Source: Streptomyces spororaveus (GTDB lineage: Bacteria > Actinomycetota > Actinomycetes > Streptomycetales > Streptomycetaceae). Taken from it: a stretch of DNA of 64,000 nucleotides. The position numbers were made by a program, and so were the translations under genes. This document shows, piece by piece, positions 55,052 through 62,696 of this stretch; the stretch's first letter is position 1; every line of letters begins with the position of its first letter. The notes below the pieces were generated by a model. It ran no database searches. It saw only the letters and a list, made by a program, of their open reading frames with translations, and was not told where the DNA came from. The stretch lies in NCBI RefSeq assembly GCF_016755875.1, contig NZ_BNED01000005.1, forward strand, positions 3,761,001 to 3,825,000, in the 5' to 3' direction.

Positions 55052-56365
55052 TCAGGCCGCGATCGCGACCGACTCGGGGGCCGGGACGGGCTCGTCCAGC
55101 GGGGAGCCCGAGGCGGAGGCGTAGGCCTCCTTGTCCAGGATTCCCTCGCGGGCCGCGACGATGACCGGGACCACGGCCTGGCCGGCCACGTTGGTGGCGG
55201 TGCGCATCATGTCCAGGATCGGGTCGATCGCCAGCAGCAGGCCGACGCCCGCGAGCGGCAGCCCCAGCGTGGACAGGGTCAGCGTCAGCATGACGGTGGC
55301 GCCCGTCAGACCGGCCGTGGCGGCCGAGCCGATGACGGAGACGAAGACGATGAGCAGGTACTCCTTGATGCCCAGCTGCACGTCGAAGATCTGCGCGATG
55401 AAGATCGCGGCGAGGGCCGGGTAGATCGCGGCGCAGCCGTCCATCTTGGTGGTGGCGCCGAACGGGACGGCGAAGGAGGCGTACTCCTTCGGGACGCCGA
55501 GGCGCTCGGTGACCTTCTGGGTGACGGGCATGGTGCCGACGGAGGAGCGGGAGACGAAGGCCAGCTGGATGGCGGGCCAGGCGCCCTTGAAGAACTGGAG
55601 CGGGCTGACCTTGGCGACGGTCGCCAGCAGCAGCGGGTAGACGCCGAACATCACGAGGGCGCAGCCGATGTAGATGTCGGCGGTGAAGGTCGCGTACTTG
55701 CCGATCAGGTCCCAGCCGTACGTGGCGATCGCGGTGCCGATGAGGCCGACGGTGCCGATCGGGGCGAGGCGGATGACCCACCACAGGGCCTTCTGGAGCA
55801 GCTCCAGGGCGGACTCGGCGAGGTCGAGGACCGGCTTGGCCTTGGCGCCGAGCTGGAGGGCGGCGATACCGGCGACGACGGCCAGGAAGACGATCTGGAG
55901 GACCTTCAGCTCGGTGAAGGGCGTCACGATGTCCGTCGGGACGATTCCGGTGAGGAAGTCGATCCAGGAGCCGGTGCGCTTGGGGTCCTTGCCGTCGGCC
56001 GCGGTGAGGCCGGTGCCGGAACCGGGGTCGGTCAGCAGGCCGAGGGCGATGCCGATGCCGACCGCGATCAGCGAGGTGATCATGAACCAGAGGAGGGTGC
56101 GCGAGGCGAGGCGCGCCGCGTTGTTCACCTTCCGCAGGTTGGTGATCGACACGAGGATCGCGAAGAAGACGAGCGGGGCGATGGCCAGCTTCAGCAGCTG
56201 GATGAAGAGGTCGCCGGTCTTCTCCAGCGTGGTGCCCAGCCAGCTGACGTCATAGCTGCGCGCTATCCAGCCGAAGAGGACACCGAGGGCGAGACCGGCG
56301 ACGATCTGGGCCCAGAAGGGGAACTTGAACGAGGCCTTGGCAGGGGCCTGGGGGGTCGCGGACAC
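55052..56365 (-). CDS. Dicarboxylate/amino acid:cation symporter (DAACS)
   Basis: 437 residues from GTG at 56365 (GGAGAG 7 bases upstream; GTG 56371 also possible). It is a Na+ or H+ coupled importer of C4-dicarboxylates or glutamate. Eight helices and two hairpins are expected; motifs are SRSSVGTMPVTQ (hairpin 1), FGATTKMDGCAAIYP (helix 7, NMDG-like), and AIDPILDMMRTATNVAGQ (helix 8, substrate Arg and Asn). Lys replaces the usual Asn in N-M-D-G (TKMDG). Monocistronic; control region at 56567-56629. Confidence 0.95.
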   Translation of the reverse strand: MSATPQAPAKASFKFPFWAQIVAGLALGVLFGWIARSYDVSWLGTTLEKTGDLFIQLLKLAIAPLVFFAILVSITNLRKVNNAARLASRTLLWFMITSLIAVGIGIALGLLTDPGSGTGLTAADGKDPKRTGSWIDFLTGIVPTDIVTPFTELKVLQIVFLAVVAGIAALQLGAKAKPVLDLAESALELLQKALWWVIRLAPIGTVGLIGTAIATYGWDLIGKYATFTADIYIGCALVMFGVYPLLLATVAKVSPLQFFKGAWPAIQLAFVSRSSVGTMPVTQKVTERLGVPKEYASFAVPFGATTKMDGCAAIYPALAAIFIAQIFDVQLGIKEYLLIVFVSVIGSAATAGLTGATVMLTLTLSTLGLPLAGVGLLLAIDPILDMMRTATNVAGQAVVPVIVAAREGILDKEAYASASGSPLDEPVPAPESVAIAA

Positions 56366-56566
56366 GGACACTCTCCGGAGGTGGCGCACGAAGACAGGGG
56401 GGAAGTACTGCGGTGGTGAAGCGGTGCGGCAGCAGCCAGAAGGGCCGGCCGGGACGGCTGCTGTATCGATTCAGCTCAACAGCAACAGGCCGCGGACGCG
56501 CGGCGGCAGAGGTCGACGTGCAGGCGCGTCACGAGCGGAACGCTCGCGATCAGGGGGTGCGCAACT

Positions 56567-56629
56567 GTGGTCAACATGTTGAACACGCTAACACTTCTCC
56601 TTTGGGAATCTCAAAGGGGCCCTTTGAGA
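56567..56629 (-). promoter_or_regulatory. Symporter promoter with two operator-like palindromes
   Basis: Minus-strand -35 TTGAGA (56614-56609), 18-bp spacer and -10 TAGCGT (56590-56585). The arms TCTCAAAGGG/CCCTTTGAGA (56609-56629) form a perfect palindrome over the -35. TCAACATGTTGA (56571-56582), with GTG/CAC flanks, overlaps the expected start site. Both positions suit repression. Confidence 0.6.
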
Positions 56630-56673
56630 CAACGGCGCACGAGGCCCTCTTGCGCAGCCCCGGAAAACACCAA

Positions 56674-56712
56674 CGCCCCAGCGTTACGGGCGGTATACCC
56701 GGTGCTGGGGCG
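56674..56712 (-). terminator. Terminator of the DUF4229 gene
   Basis: CGCCCCAGC and GCTGGGGCG form a 9-bp stem; in the minus-strand RNA it is followed by TTGGTGTTTTCC. Confidence 0.75.
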
Positions 56713-56742
56713 GTTCGGTGTGTGATGAAGCCAACGGGGACC

Positions 56743-57054
56743 TCAGGGGGCCACGCGCGCCGCGTCGTCGGCCTGGTCCTCCTGGCTGCGGTTCGCGGCG
56801 AGCTTCTCCTTCGCACCCGCGACGCGCCCGGAGATCTGCGTGGACATCTCGTCGCGCTGCTTGCGCAGGAGGACGAAGGAGAGCGGGGCGGAGATCACGA
56901 TGGCGAGCAGCACGACCCAGGCGGCGTTGGCGTCCCCGAGCCCGGCGGGCACCCAGCCGAGCCGGACGAGACCCGCGACGGCGACGAGGCATCCGACGAA
57001 GATGCCCAGGCGCATCGCGGTGTAGCGGATCGTTGCGCTCGGCTTGAGGGACAC
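56743..57054 (-). CDS. DUF4229 small membrane protein
   Basis: 103 residues, GTG at 57054 with GAGAAGGGG upstream. Two helices (LGIFVGCLVAVAGLVRLG and AWVVLLAIVISAPLSFVLL) and a charged C-terminal tail (RKQRDEMSTQISGRVAGAKEKLAANR). The SLKP..IRYTAMRLGIF start and the RKQRDEMS stretch are typical of DUF4229. It often occurs near menaquinone genes in streptomycetes, as here, but has no known function. Confidence 0.85.
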   Translation of the reverse strand: MSLKPSATIRYTAMRLGIFVGCLVAVAGLVRLGWVPAGLGDANAAWVVLLAIVISAPLSFVLLRKQRDEMSTQISGRVAGAKEKLAANRSQEDQADDAARVAP

Positions 57055-57164
57055 GGTGACCCCTTCTCTCTCGTCGTGGTCTGCGGCGGCTGGTGCCCGT
57101 CCAGTGAAGCACGCCGCGGCCCCGCCGCGGCCCGCCGGGGTCCGGCCGCGGACACAGCGACCGG

Positions 57165-57689
57165 TCAGTACAGCGGCAGCAGCATCGTGACGTCGTCGCG
57201 GTCGTCACCGGGGGCCACCCGGATGCCGCCGGGGACGCGGCCGACCTCCTTGTAGCCGCAGGAGGCGTAGAAGCGCTCCAGGCCGTGACCGCCCCGGCAG
57301 GTGAGGCGGATGGCGTCGATGTTCCCGATGGAGCGGGCCGCGGCCTCGGTGGCGGCCATCAGCTCGCGCCCGTACCCCTTGCCCTGAAGGCGCGGATGGA
57401 CCATCACCGTGTAGGCCCACACCCAGTGGAGCTGGAGCCGGTGCGTGTTGTGGGTGAGGAAGGCGGTCGCGGCGACCTCGCCGCCCTCGTCGTGCGCGAC
57501 CAGCAGCCGGCAGCCCCCACGGGCGACGCCGGCGAGGTGCTCGTCGAGCGCGGGCCGGATGTCGTCGAGGCCGACCGGGGGGACGAAGCCCACCGCACCG
57601 CCCGCGTTGGAGACGTCGGCCCACAACGCCAGGATTCCGTCACGCAGGGAAGGGTCGACGACCGGATCCAGGGTGAAAGTAAGGGTCAT
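57165..57689 (-). CDS. GNAT family N-acetyltransferase
   Basis: 174 residues from ATG at 57689 (GTG 57692 adds one). Acetyl-CoA motif PRLQGKGYGRELMAATEAAA (Q/R-x-x-G-x-G/A as QGKGYG), then IRLTCRGGHGLERFYASCGYKEVGR. No ribosome site is seen; a -10-like TAAACT ends 6 bases before the start, so the mRNA may be leaderless. Target unknown. Confidence 0.9.
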   Translation of the reverse strand: MTLTFTLDPVVDPSLRDGILALWADVSNAGGAVGFVPPVGLDDIRPALDEHLAGVARGGCRLLVAHDEGGEVAATAFLTHNTHRLQLHWVWAYTVMVHPRLQGKGYGRELMAATEAAARSIGNIDAIRLTCRGGHGLERFYASCGYKEVGRVPGGIRVAPGDDRDDVTMLLPLY

Positions 57690-57695
57690 CACGCG

Positions 57696-57725
57696 AGTTT
57701 ATCTGTTACCTGATCGACCCGTCCA
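57696..57725 (-). promoter_or_regulatory. Promoter of a probably leaderless GNAT mRNA
   Basis: Minus strand: -35 TGGACG (57725-57720), 18-bp spacer, -10 TAAACT (57701-57696), then the start codon ~7 bases further. Confidence 0.5.
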
Positions 57726-57734
57726 GAAACGCCG

Positions 57735-57758
57735 AACCCCGGCCCACGGGCCGGGGTT
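57735..57758 (-). terminator. Terminator of mqnE
   Basis: AACCCCGGCCC and GGGCCGGGGTT, an 11-bp perfect stem with a 2-base gap, 31 bases after the mqnE stop. Confidence 0.8.
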
Positions 57759-57788
57759 CAGCTCACGACAGGAGGTCGGGACCGGAGG

Positions 57789-58952
57789 TCAGACGCGCAT
57801 GGCCTGCGGGGTCTCGCGCAGGTTCGCGTCCGGACCGGGGTACTCACGGATGATCTCGTAGCGCGTGTTGCGCTCGACCGGGCGGAAGCCCGCTTCCCGA
57901 ATCAGCTCCAGGAGGTCGTCCCGGCCCAGCTTGTTCGGGGTGCCGTAGTTGTCCGCGTCGTGCGTGATCTTGTACTCGACGACCGATCCGTCCATGTCGT
58001 CCGCGCCGTGCTGCAGCGCCAGCTGGGCGGTCTGCACACCGTGCATCACCCAGAAGACCTTGACGTGGGGCACGTTGTCGAAGAGCAGTCGCGAGACGGC
58101 GAAGGTCTTCAGCGCCTCGGCGCCGGTCGCCATCGTCGTACGCGCCTGGAGCTTGTTGCGTACCTTGCCGTCCTGCATGTCCACGAAGTCGTGCTGGTAC
58201 CGCAGCGGGATGAAGACCTGGAAACCGCCGGTCTCGTCCTGGAGCTCGCGCAGCCGCAGCACATGGTCCACGCGGTGGCGCGGCTCCTCGATGTGCCCGT
58301 ACAGCATGGTCGAGGGGGTCTTGAGACCCTTCTCGTGCGCGAGCCGGTGGATGCGCGACCAGTCCTCCCAGTGGGTGCGGTGGTCGACGATGTGCTGGCG
58401 GACCTCCCAGTCGAAGATCTCCGCGCCGCCGCCGGTGAGCGACTCCAGGCCGGCCTCGATCAGCTCGTCGAGGATGTCGGAGGCCGACATCCCCGAGATC
58501 GTCTCGAAGTGGTGGATCTCGGTCGCCGTGAACGCCTTCAGCGAGACGTTCGGCAGCGCCTTCTTCAGCTCGGAGAGCGAGCGCGGGTAGTAGCGCCACG
58601 GCAGGTTCGGGTGCAGGCCGTTGACGATGTGCAGCTCGGTGAGGTTGTCGTTCTCCATGGCCTTGGCCAGGCGCACGGCCTCCTCGATGCGCATCGTGTA
58701 CGCGTCCTTCTCGCCCGGCTTGCGCTGGAACGAGCAGTACGCGCACGACGCGGTGCACACGTTCGTCATGTTGAGGTGCCGGTTGACGTTGAAGTGGACG
58801 ACGTCACCGTTCTTGCGCGTGCGCACCTCGTGGGCGAGGCCACCGAGCCAGGCCAGGTCGTCCGACTCGTAGAGGGCGATACCGTCCTCACGGGTCAGCC
58901 GCTCGCCGGAGCGGACCTTCTCCTCCAGCTCACGCTTGAGCCCAGCGTCCAT
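57789..58952 (-). CDS. mqnE: Aminofutalosine synthase
   Basis: 387 residues, radical SAM enzyme that makes aminofutalosine from the MqnA product and SAM, the second futalosine step. Cluster motif CTASCAYC at ~70, after NMTNVC. Other marks: ELHIVNGLHPNLPWRYYPR, LTGGGAEIFDWEVRQHI, STMLYGHIEEPRHRVDH and FIPLRYQHDF. ATG at 58952 with GGAGGCG upstream. It shares its fold with MqnC in this window. Confidence 0.97.
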   Translation of the reverse strand: MDAGLKRELEEKVRSGERLTREDGIALYESDDLAWLGGLAHEVRTRKNGDVVHFNVNRHLNMTNVCTASCAYCSFQRKPGEKDAYTMRIEEAVRLAKAMENDNLTELHIVNGLHPNLPWRYYPRSLSELKKALPNVSLKAFTATEIHHFETISGMSASDILDELIEAGLESLTGGGAEIFDWEVRQHIVDHRTHWEDWSRIHRLAHEKGLKTPSTMLYGHIEEPRHRVDHVLRLRELQDETGGFQVFIPLRYQHDFVDMQDGKVRNKLQARTTMATGAEALKTFAVSRLLFDNVPHVKVFWVMHGVQTAQLALQHGADDMDGSVVEYKITHDADNYGTPNKLGRDDLLELIREAGFRPVERNTRYEIIREYPGPDANLRETPQAMRV

Positions 58953-59016
58953 GTGCCGGTCGCCTCCTCTAGATGCCTCGGTCTGCCTGTCCTGCAAACC
59001 CTGCCCAACCGTACTC

Positions 59017-59472
59017 TCAGGCTTCCTCGGGCAGCTCCCCGACCCGGTTCTCCCACTTGGTGGAGAGCACGATGGTGGTGCGGGTGCGCGAGACGCCCTT
59101 GGTGCCGGAGAGCCTGCGGATGATCTTCTCCAGGCCGTCCACGTCGTTGGCGCGCACCTTCAGCATGAAGGAGTCGTCGCCCGCGATGAACCAGCAGTCC
59201 TCGATCTCGTTGAGGTCGCGCAGCCTCCGGGCCACGTCCTCGTGGTCCGCGGCGTCGGACATGGAGAGCCCGATCAGCGCCGTGACGCCGAGGCCGAGGG
59301 AACGCGAGTCCACCGTCGCGCGGTAGCCGGTGATGACCCCGGCGGTCTCCAGCCGGTTGATGCGGTCGGTGACGCTGGGGCCGGAGAGGCCCACGAGACG
59401 GCCCAGCTCCGCGTACGAGGCACGGCCGTTTTCCCGGAGTGCCTGGATGAGCTGCCTGTCCACCGTGTCCAT
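59017..59472 (-). CDS. Lrp/AsnC family regulator
   Basis: 151 residues. Winged HTH at 1-50 (DRQLIQALRENGRASYAELGRLVGLSGPSVTDRINRLE) and a RAM ligand domain (~65-140, LIGLSMSDAADHEDVARRL, EDCWFIAGDDSFMLKVR). It binds an amino acid or similar ligand and forms octamers. It lies 64 bases upstream of mqnE on the same strand, so it may be transcribed with it. An inverted repeat lies upstream. Confidence 0.93.
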   Translation of the reverse strand: MDTVDRQLIQALRENGRASYAELGRLVGLSGPSVTDRINRLETAGVITGYRATVDSRSLGLGVTALIGLSMSDAADHEDVARRLRDLNEIEDCWFIAGDDSFMLKVRANDVDGLEKIIRRLSGTKGVSRTRTTIVLSTKWENRVGELPEEA

Positions 59473-59531
59473 TTACGTGGAGCCTTCCATTATTCGGCGA
59501 TCCTGCAAGTCTAGGTATAGAATCTAAGGCA

Positions 59532-59551
59532 CACAGGGTCAACACCCTGTG
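59532..59551. promoter_or_regulatory. Operator-like inverted repeat between lrp gene and a small gene
   Basis: CACAGGGT and ACCCTGTG flank CAAC, in the 123-base region between divergent genes. The neighbouring TCTAGGTATAGAATCTA stretch is AT-rich and Lrp-site-like. Autoregulation is plausible. Confidence 0.45.
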
Positions 59552-59595
59552 AAATCTTTCAGCTGATCAATGACGATCTTCAGGAGTGGTTCACC

Positions 59596-59733
59596 GTGTT
59601 CACGATCGAGATGGCCTACGCACACATGCGGGAGCTCCAGGAGCTGGCCAACCGATCCCGTGCCCACCAGCCCGCCGCGGCCCACCGCGTCGACAAGGCC
59701 CGCAAGCCGCTCGGCCGCAAGAAGAAGGCCTAG
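59596..59733 (+). CDS. 45-residue basic small protein
   Basis: GTG at 59596 with AGGAG 9 bases upstream; ends at TAG 59733. The sequence starts with FTIEMAYAHMRELQELANRS and ends in RKPLGRKKKA, helical then basic. It overlaps the 3' end of the convergent UbiX-like gene by 4 bases. The good ribosome site and codon use suggest a real gene. No function recognised. Confidence 0.65.
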   Translation: MFTIEMAYAHMRELQELANRSRAHQPAAAHRVDKARKPLGRKKKA

Positions 59734-60419
59734 TCACCGGCGCTTGCCTCCCGGGGAGTACGGGAGCTTCCCAGCTCCCCCTCCCAGCGGCGGTACAGCT
59801 GGTGCGGCACCCCTGCCGCGTCCAGCACCCGCCCCGCGACGAAGTCCACCAGATCCTGGATGTGCGTCGCACCCGTATAGAACGCCGGTGAGGCGGGCAG
59901 CACGATCGCGCCCGCCTCGTCCAGCGCCACCAGATGCTTCAGCGTCTGACCGTTCAGCGGGGTCTCCCGCACCGCGACCACCAGCCGGCGCCGCTCCTTG
60001 AGCGTCACGCTCGCCACACGCTGGAGCAGGTCCTTCGACAGTCCGAGCGCCACCCCGGCCACACAGGCCGTGGACGCGGGGACGATGAGCATCCCCCTGA
60101 CCGGATACGAGCCCGAACTCGGGCCCGCCGCCAGGTCCCCCGCGGCCCAGTACCGGACGTCGTCCAGCTCCGGCCGCGCGAAGGTCCCCGGCTTGCCGTC
60201 GGCGCCCCGGGCCAGCCACTCCCCCAGGTCCTCGCGCCAGTGCGCGTCACGGAAGGCGATCCCCGTCTCGTCCAGCAGGGTGAGGCGCGAGGCGCGGCTC
60301 ACCACCAGGTCGACACTCTCCCCCGCGGCCAGCAGCCCGCGGAGCACCGCCGCCGCGTACGGCGTCCCGGACGCCCCGGAAACCCCGACCACCCACGGGG
60401 TGCGCTTGCGCTCAGTCAT
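59730..60419 (-). CDS. UbiX-like flavin prenyltransferase
   Basis: 229 residues from ATG at 60419. UbiX/Pad1 enzymes make prenylated FMN for UbiD-type decarboxylases. Marks: VVGVSGASGTPYAAAVLRGLL, GMLIVPASTACVAGVALGLSKDLLQR, RRLVVAVRETPLNGQTLKHL, GAIVLPASPAFYTG. The UbiD-family gene at 62693 is its natural partner in the futalosine pathway. The open frame upstream of 60419 has no good start. Confidence 0.94.
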   Translation of the reverse strand: MTERKRTPWVVGVSGASGTPYAAAVLRGLLAAGESVDLVVSRASRLTLLDETGIAFRDAHWREDLGEWLARGADGKPGTFARPELDDVRYWAAGDLAAGPSSGSYPVRGMLIVPASTACVAGVALGLSKDLLQRVASVTLKERRRLVVAVRETPLNGQTLKHLVALDEAGAIVLPASPAFYTGATHIQDLVDFVAGRVLDAAGVPHQLYRRWEGELGSSRTPREASAGD

Positions 60420-60505
60420 ACCTCCGAGACTATCCGGCCACCACCGGTGGGCACTCAGTAAGGTGGCCGGACGTTCCCGGGACGGGACGTGGCGAGGGGG
60501 CGAAG

Positions 60506-61114
60506 ATGAGCACGACGGTGGATCCGGGCTGGACACAGCTCGACCGGGCCAAGGCGGCCGGGAAGCTGATGGCCGGCTGGGTGGCCCTGCTGTGGCTGAT
60601 CGAGCTGGTGGATCTGGCCACCGGCCACGCGCTGGACGGGTACGGGATCACCCCGCGCGACCCCGATCACCTGATAGGCGTCGTGGCCCACCCGTTCCTG
60701 CACTTCGGCTTCGGCCACGTGGCCTCCAACAGCCTGCCGCTGCTGGTCCTCGGTTTCATCGCCGCGCTCGGCGGCATCCGCCGCTTCCTGGCGGTGAGCA
60801 CCCTGATCATCCTCGCCGTCGGCGTCGGATCCTGGCTCACCGCCCCGCCGAACACCCTCGGGGCCGGCGCCTCCGGACTGGTCTTCGGCCTCTTCGGCTA
60901 CGTGGTGGTCCGCGGCTTCGTCGAGCGCAAACCGCTGAACGCGGTGGTCGGCGTGGGCGTCGCCGCCGTCTGGGGATCCTCGATCTTCCTGGGCGTCCTG
61001 CCCACCGACTCCGGCGTGGGCTGGTACGCCCACCTCATCGGACTCGCGGCGGGCGTCCTGACCGCCTTCCGCCACGGCCGCCCGGCCACCCCCGCTCCGA
61101 CGCCGGTCAGATGA
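60506..61114 (+). CDS. Rhomboid family intramembrane serine protease
   Basis: 202 residues, about six membrane helices. The rhomboid fold is clear: HPFLHFGFGHVASNSLPLLVLG, catalytic Ser in GAGASGLVFGLFGY (~120) and catalytic His in WYAHLIGLAAGVLTA (~177). It cleaves membrane helices of unknown substrates. ATG at 60506, divergent from the UbiX-like gene. Its 3' end overlaps the Uma2 remnant. Confidence 0.93.
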   Translation: MSTTVDPGWTQLDRAKAAGKLMAGWVALLWLIELVDLATGHALDGYGITPRDPDHLIGVVAHPFLHFGFGHVASNSLPLLVLGFIAALGGIRRFLAVSTLIILAVGVGSWLTAPPNTLGAGASGLVFGLFGYVVVRGFVERKPLNAVVGVGVAAVWGSSIFLGVLPTDSGVGWYAHLIGLAAGVLTAFRHGRPATPAPTPVR

Positions 61115-61292
61115 CCGCCGAGGGGTCCACCGGCAGACCCGAGGTATCGATCACGATCTTGCCGATACCGGTCTCGACGGTGACCTCGCCGCCGTACGGA
61201 AGCGTGTCCCGGCCCCGGTACCCGTCCGGCCCCGGGTTCCACAGGGTCGTGCATTCGGCCCGGTACGGGTCGAAGATCAGGTAGCTAGAGGG
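61107..61292 (-). pseudogene. C-terminal remnant of a Uma2 family gene
   Basis: Minus-strand frame reads SYLIFDPYRAECTTLWNPGP, then GYRGRDTLPYGGEVTVETGI and DTSGLPVDPSAVI, then TGA. This is the C-terminal beta region of Uma2-type proteins. The frame is cut at the mqnP end (61285), with no N-terminus or ribosome site upstream. It is convergent with the rhomboid gene and overlaps it by 8 bases. Confidence 0.7.
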
Positions 61293-62208
61293 TCAGACCC
61301 CGCACGGCCAGATCGGCCAGAGCGCACACGAACAGGGCAATCCCGATGAAGCCGTTGACCGTGAAGAAGGCGCGGTTCAGGCGGGACAGGTCGTGCGGCT
61401 TCACGATCGTGTGCTCGTAGAGGAAGGCGGCGACGACGATCGCCAGGCCGGTCCAGAACAGCACGCCCGCGTCCGTCGCCAGCGCGTACCAGACCAGCAG
61501 GGCCGTGGTCACGACGTGAGCGCCCCGCGCGCCCCAGAGCGCGGCCGGGACCCCGAAGCGGGCCGGGACGGACTTGACGCCCTCCGCGCGGTCGGCGGCC
61601 ACGTCCTGGCAGCCGAAGATCAGGTCGAATCCGCCGATCCACACGCCCACCGCCAGGCCCAGGATCACCGCGTCCCAGGACCACTCGCCGGTGACCGCGA
61701 GCCAGGCCCCGACCGGGCCCATGGCCTGGGCCAGGCCCAGGATGGCGTGCGGGAAGTTCGTGAACCGCTTGCCGTACGGGTAGACCACCATCGGGATCAC
61801 GGCGACCGGCGCGAGCGCCAGGCACAGCGGGTTCAGCAGCGCCGCCGAGCCGAGGAAGACCAGGAGGGCGATCCCGGCGCCGGTCCAGGCCGCGCGGACC
61901 GAGACCGCGCCGGTGACCAGCTCACGGCCGGCCGTGCGCGGGTTCCGGGCGTCGATCTCGCGGTCGATGATGCGGTTGGCGGCCATCGCGAAGGTCCGCA
62001 GCCCCACCATGCAGATGGTGACGAGCAGCAGGACGCCCCAGTGGACGCGCCGGTCGAGCTGGAACATGGCGGTGAACGCCGCGATGTAGGCGAAGGGCAG
62101 CGCGAAGACCGAGTGCTCGATCAGCACGAGTCTCAGGAAGGCCTTGACCTTCCCGGCCTGCGGCGCGGCGGGCCCGGGACCGAGGACCCCTTCGGCTGCC
62201 GAGGTCAT
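61285..62208 (-). CDS. mqnP: Menaquinone pathway prenyltransferase, UbiA family
   Basis: 307 residues, about nine helices. UbiA-family prenyltransferase that attaches the isoprenoid tail. Prenyl-diphosphate motifs: NRIIDREIDARNPRTAGR (first Asp-rich) and GCQDVAADRAEGVKSVPARFG (second, DxxxDxxxGxKS-like). The place next to the UbiD/UbiX pair supports MqnP. ATG at 62208 overlaps the stop of the upstream gene by 4 bases. Confidence 0.94.
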   Translation of the reverse strand: MTSAAEGVLGPGPAAPQAGKVKAFLRLVLIEHSVFALPFAYIAAFTAMFQLDRRVHWGVLLLVTICMVGLRTFAMAANRIIDREIDARNPRTAGRELVTGAVSVRAAWTGAGIALLVFLGSAALLNPLCLALAPVAVIPMVVYPYGKRFTNFPHAILGLAQAMGPVGAWLAVTGEWSWDAVILGLAVGVWIGGFDLIFGCQDVAADRAEGVKSVPARFGVPAALWGARGAHVVTTALLVWYALATDAGVLFWTGLAIVVAAFLYEHTIVKPHDLSRLNRAFFTVNGFIGIALFVCALADLAVRGLTL

Positions 62209-62696
62209 ACGACGCTCCGGTGGAACTCGACGACGTGGTCGCGGAGCTCCGCGACCGGGAGCGTGCCCAGTTCCACGTCCAGCGGTCCGGTCTGCGGATC
62301 CGGGGCCTGCGCACCGGCCGGCGGTACGACCCGGGCGCTCAGGGCGACGCGGTCGTCGTCGACGGGGGTGACGGACAGGACGATGACGCCGTCGGCCAGT
62401 TCGAGTTCGGCGTCACCCTTGCCGGCCAGCGCGTACAGCAGTTCGTCCGCGAAGACCGCGGCCTCGCCGTCGCCGAGGTCGGGCAGCTCGAAGGTGCGCC
62501 CCTCGCCGTCCGTCCGGTCGGCCATGACCTGCCAGATGCCGGACTCGCCGGCGAACTCCTCGGGGGTGACCCCGGCCTGTTCGGCCACGAGGCGCAGCCC
62601 CGGGTCGTTCACGTCGAGCTCGGGGCGCACCAGCGCCACGCAGGGCGTGCCGTCGCCGAGGAACAGGGCGGGGCCGCCCACAGCCATCGGGCTCAC
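62205..62696 (-). CDS. Conserved hypothetical protein of the mqn cluster
   Basis: 163 residues. GTG at 62696 overlaps the decarboxylase stop; ATG 62687 is an alternative. It is an acidic soluble protein with no membrane helix or motif I know. Overlaps on both sides place it between the decarboxylase and prenyltransferase of the pathway. It may be an accessory protein. Confidence 0.78.
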   Translation of the reverse strand: MSPMAVGGPALFLGDGTPCVALVRPELDVNDPGLRLVAEQAGVTPEEFAGESGIWQVMADRTDGEGRTFELPDLGDGEAAVFADELLYALAGKGDAELELADGVIVLSVTPVDDDRVALSARVVPPAGAQAPDPQTGPLDVELGTLPVAELRDHVVEFHRSVV

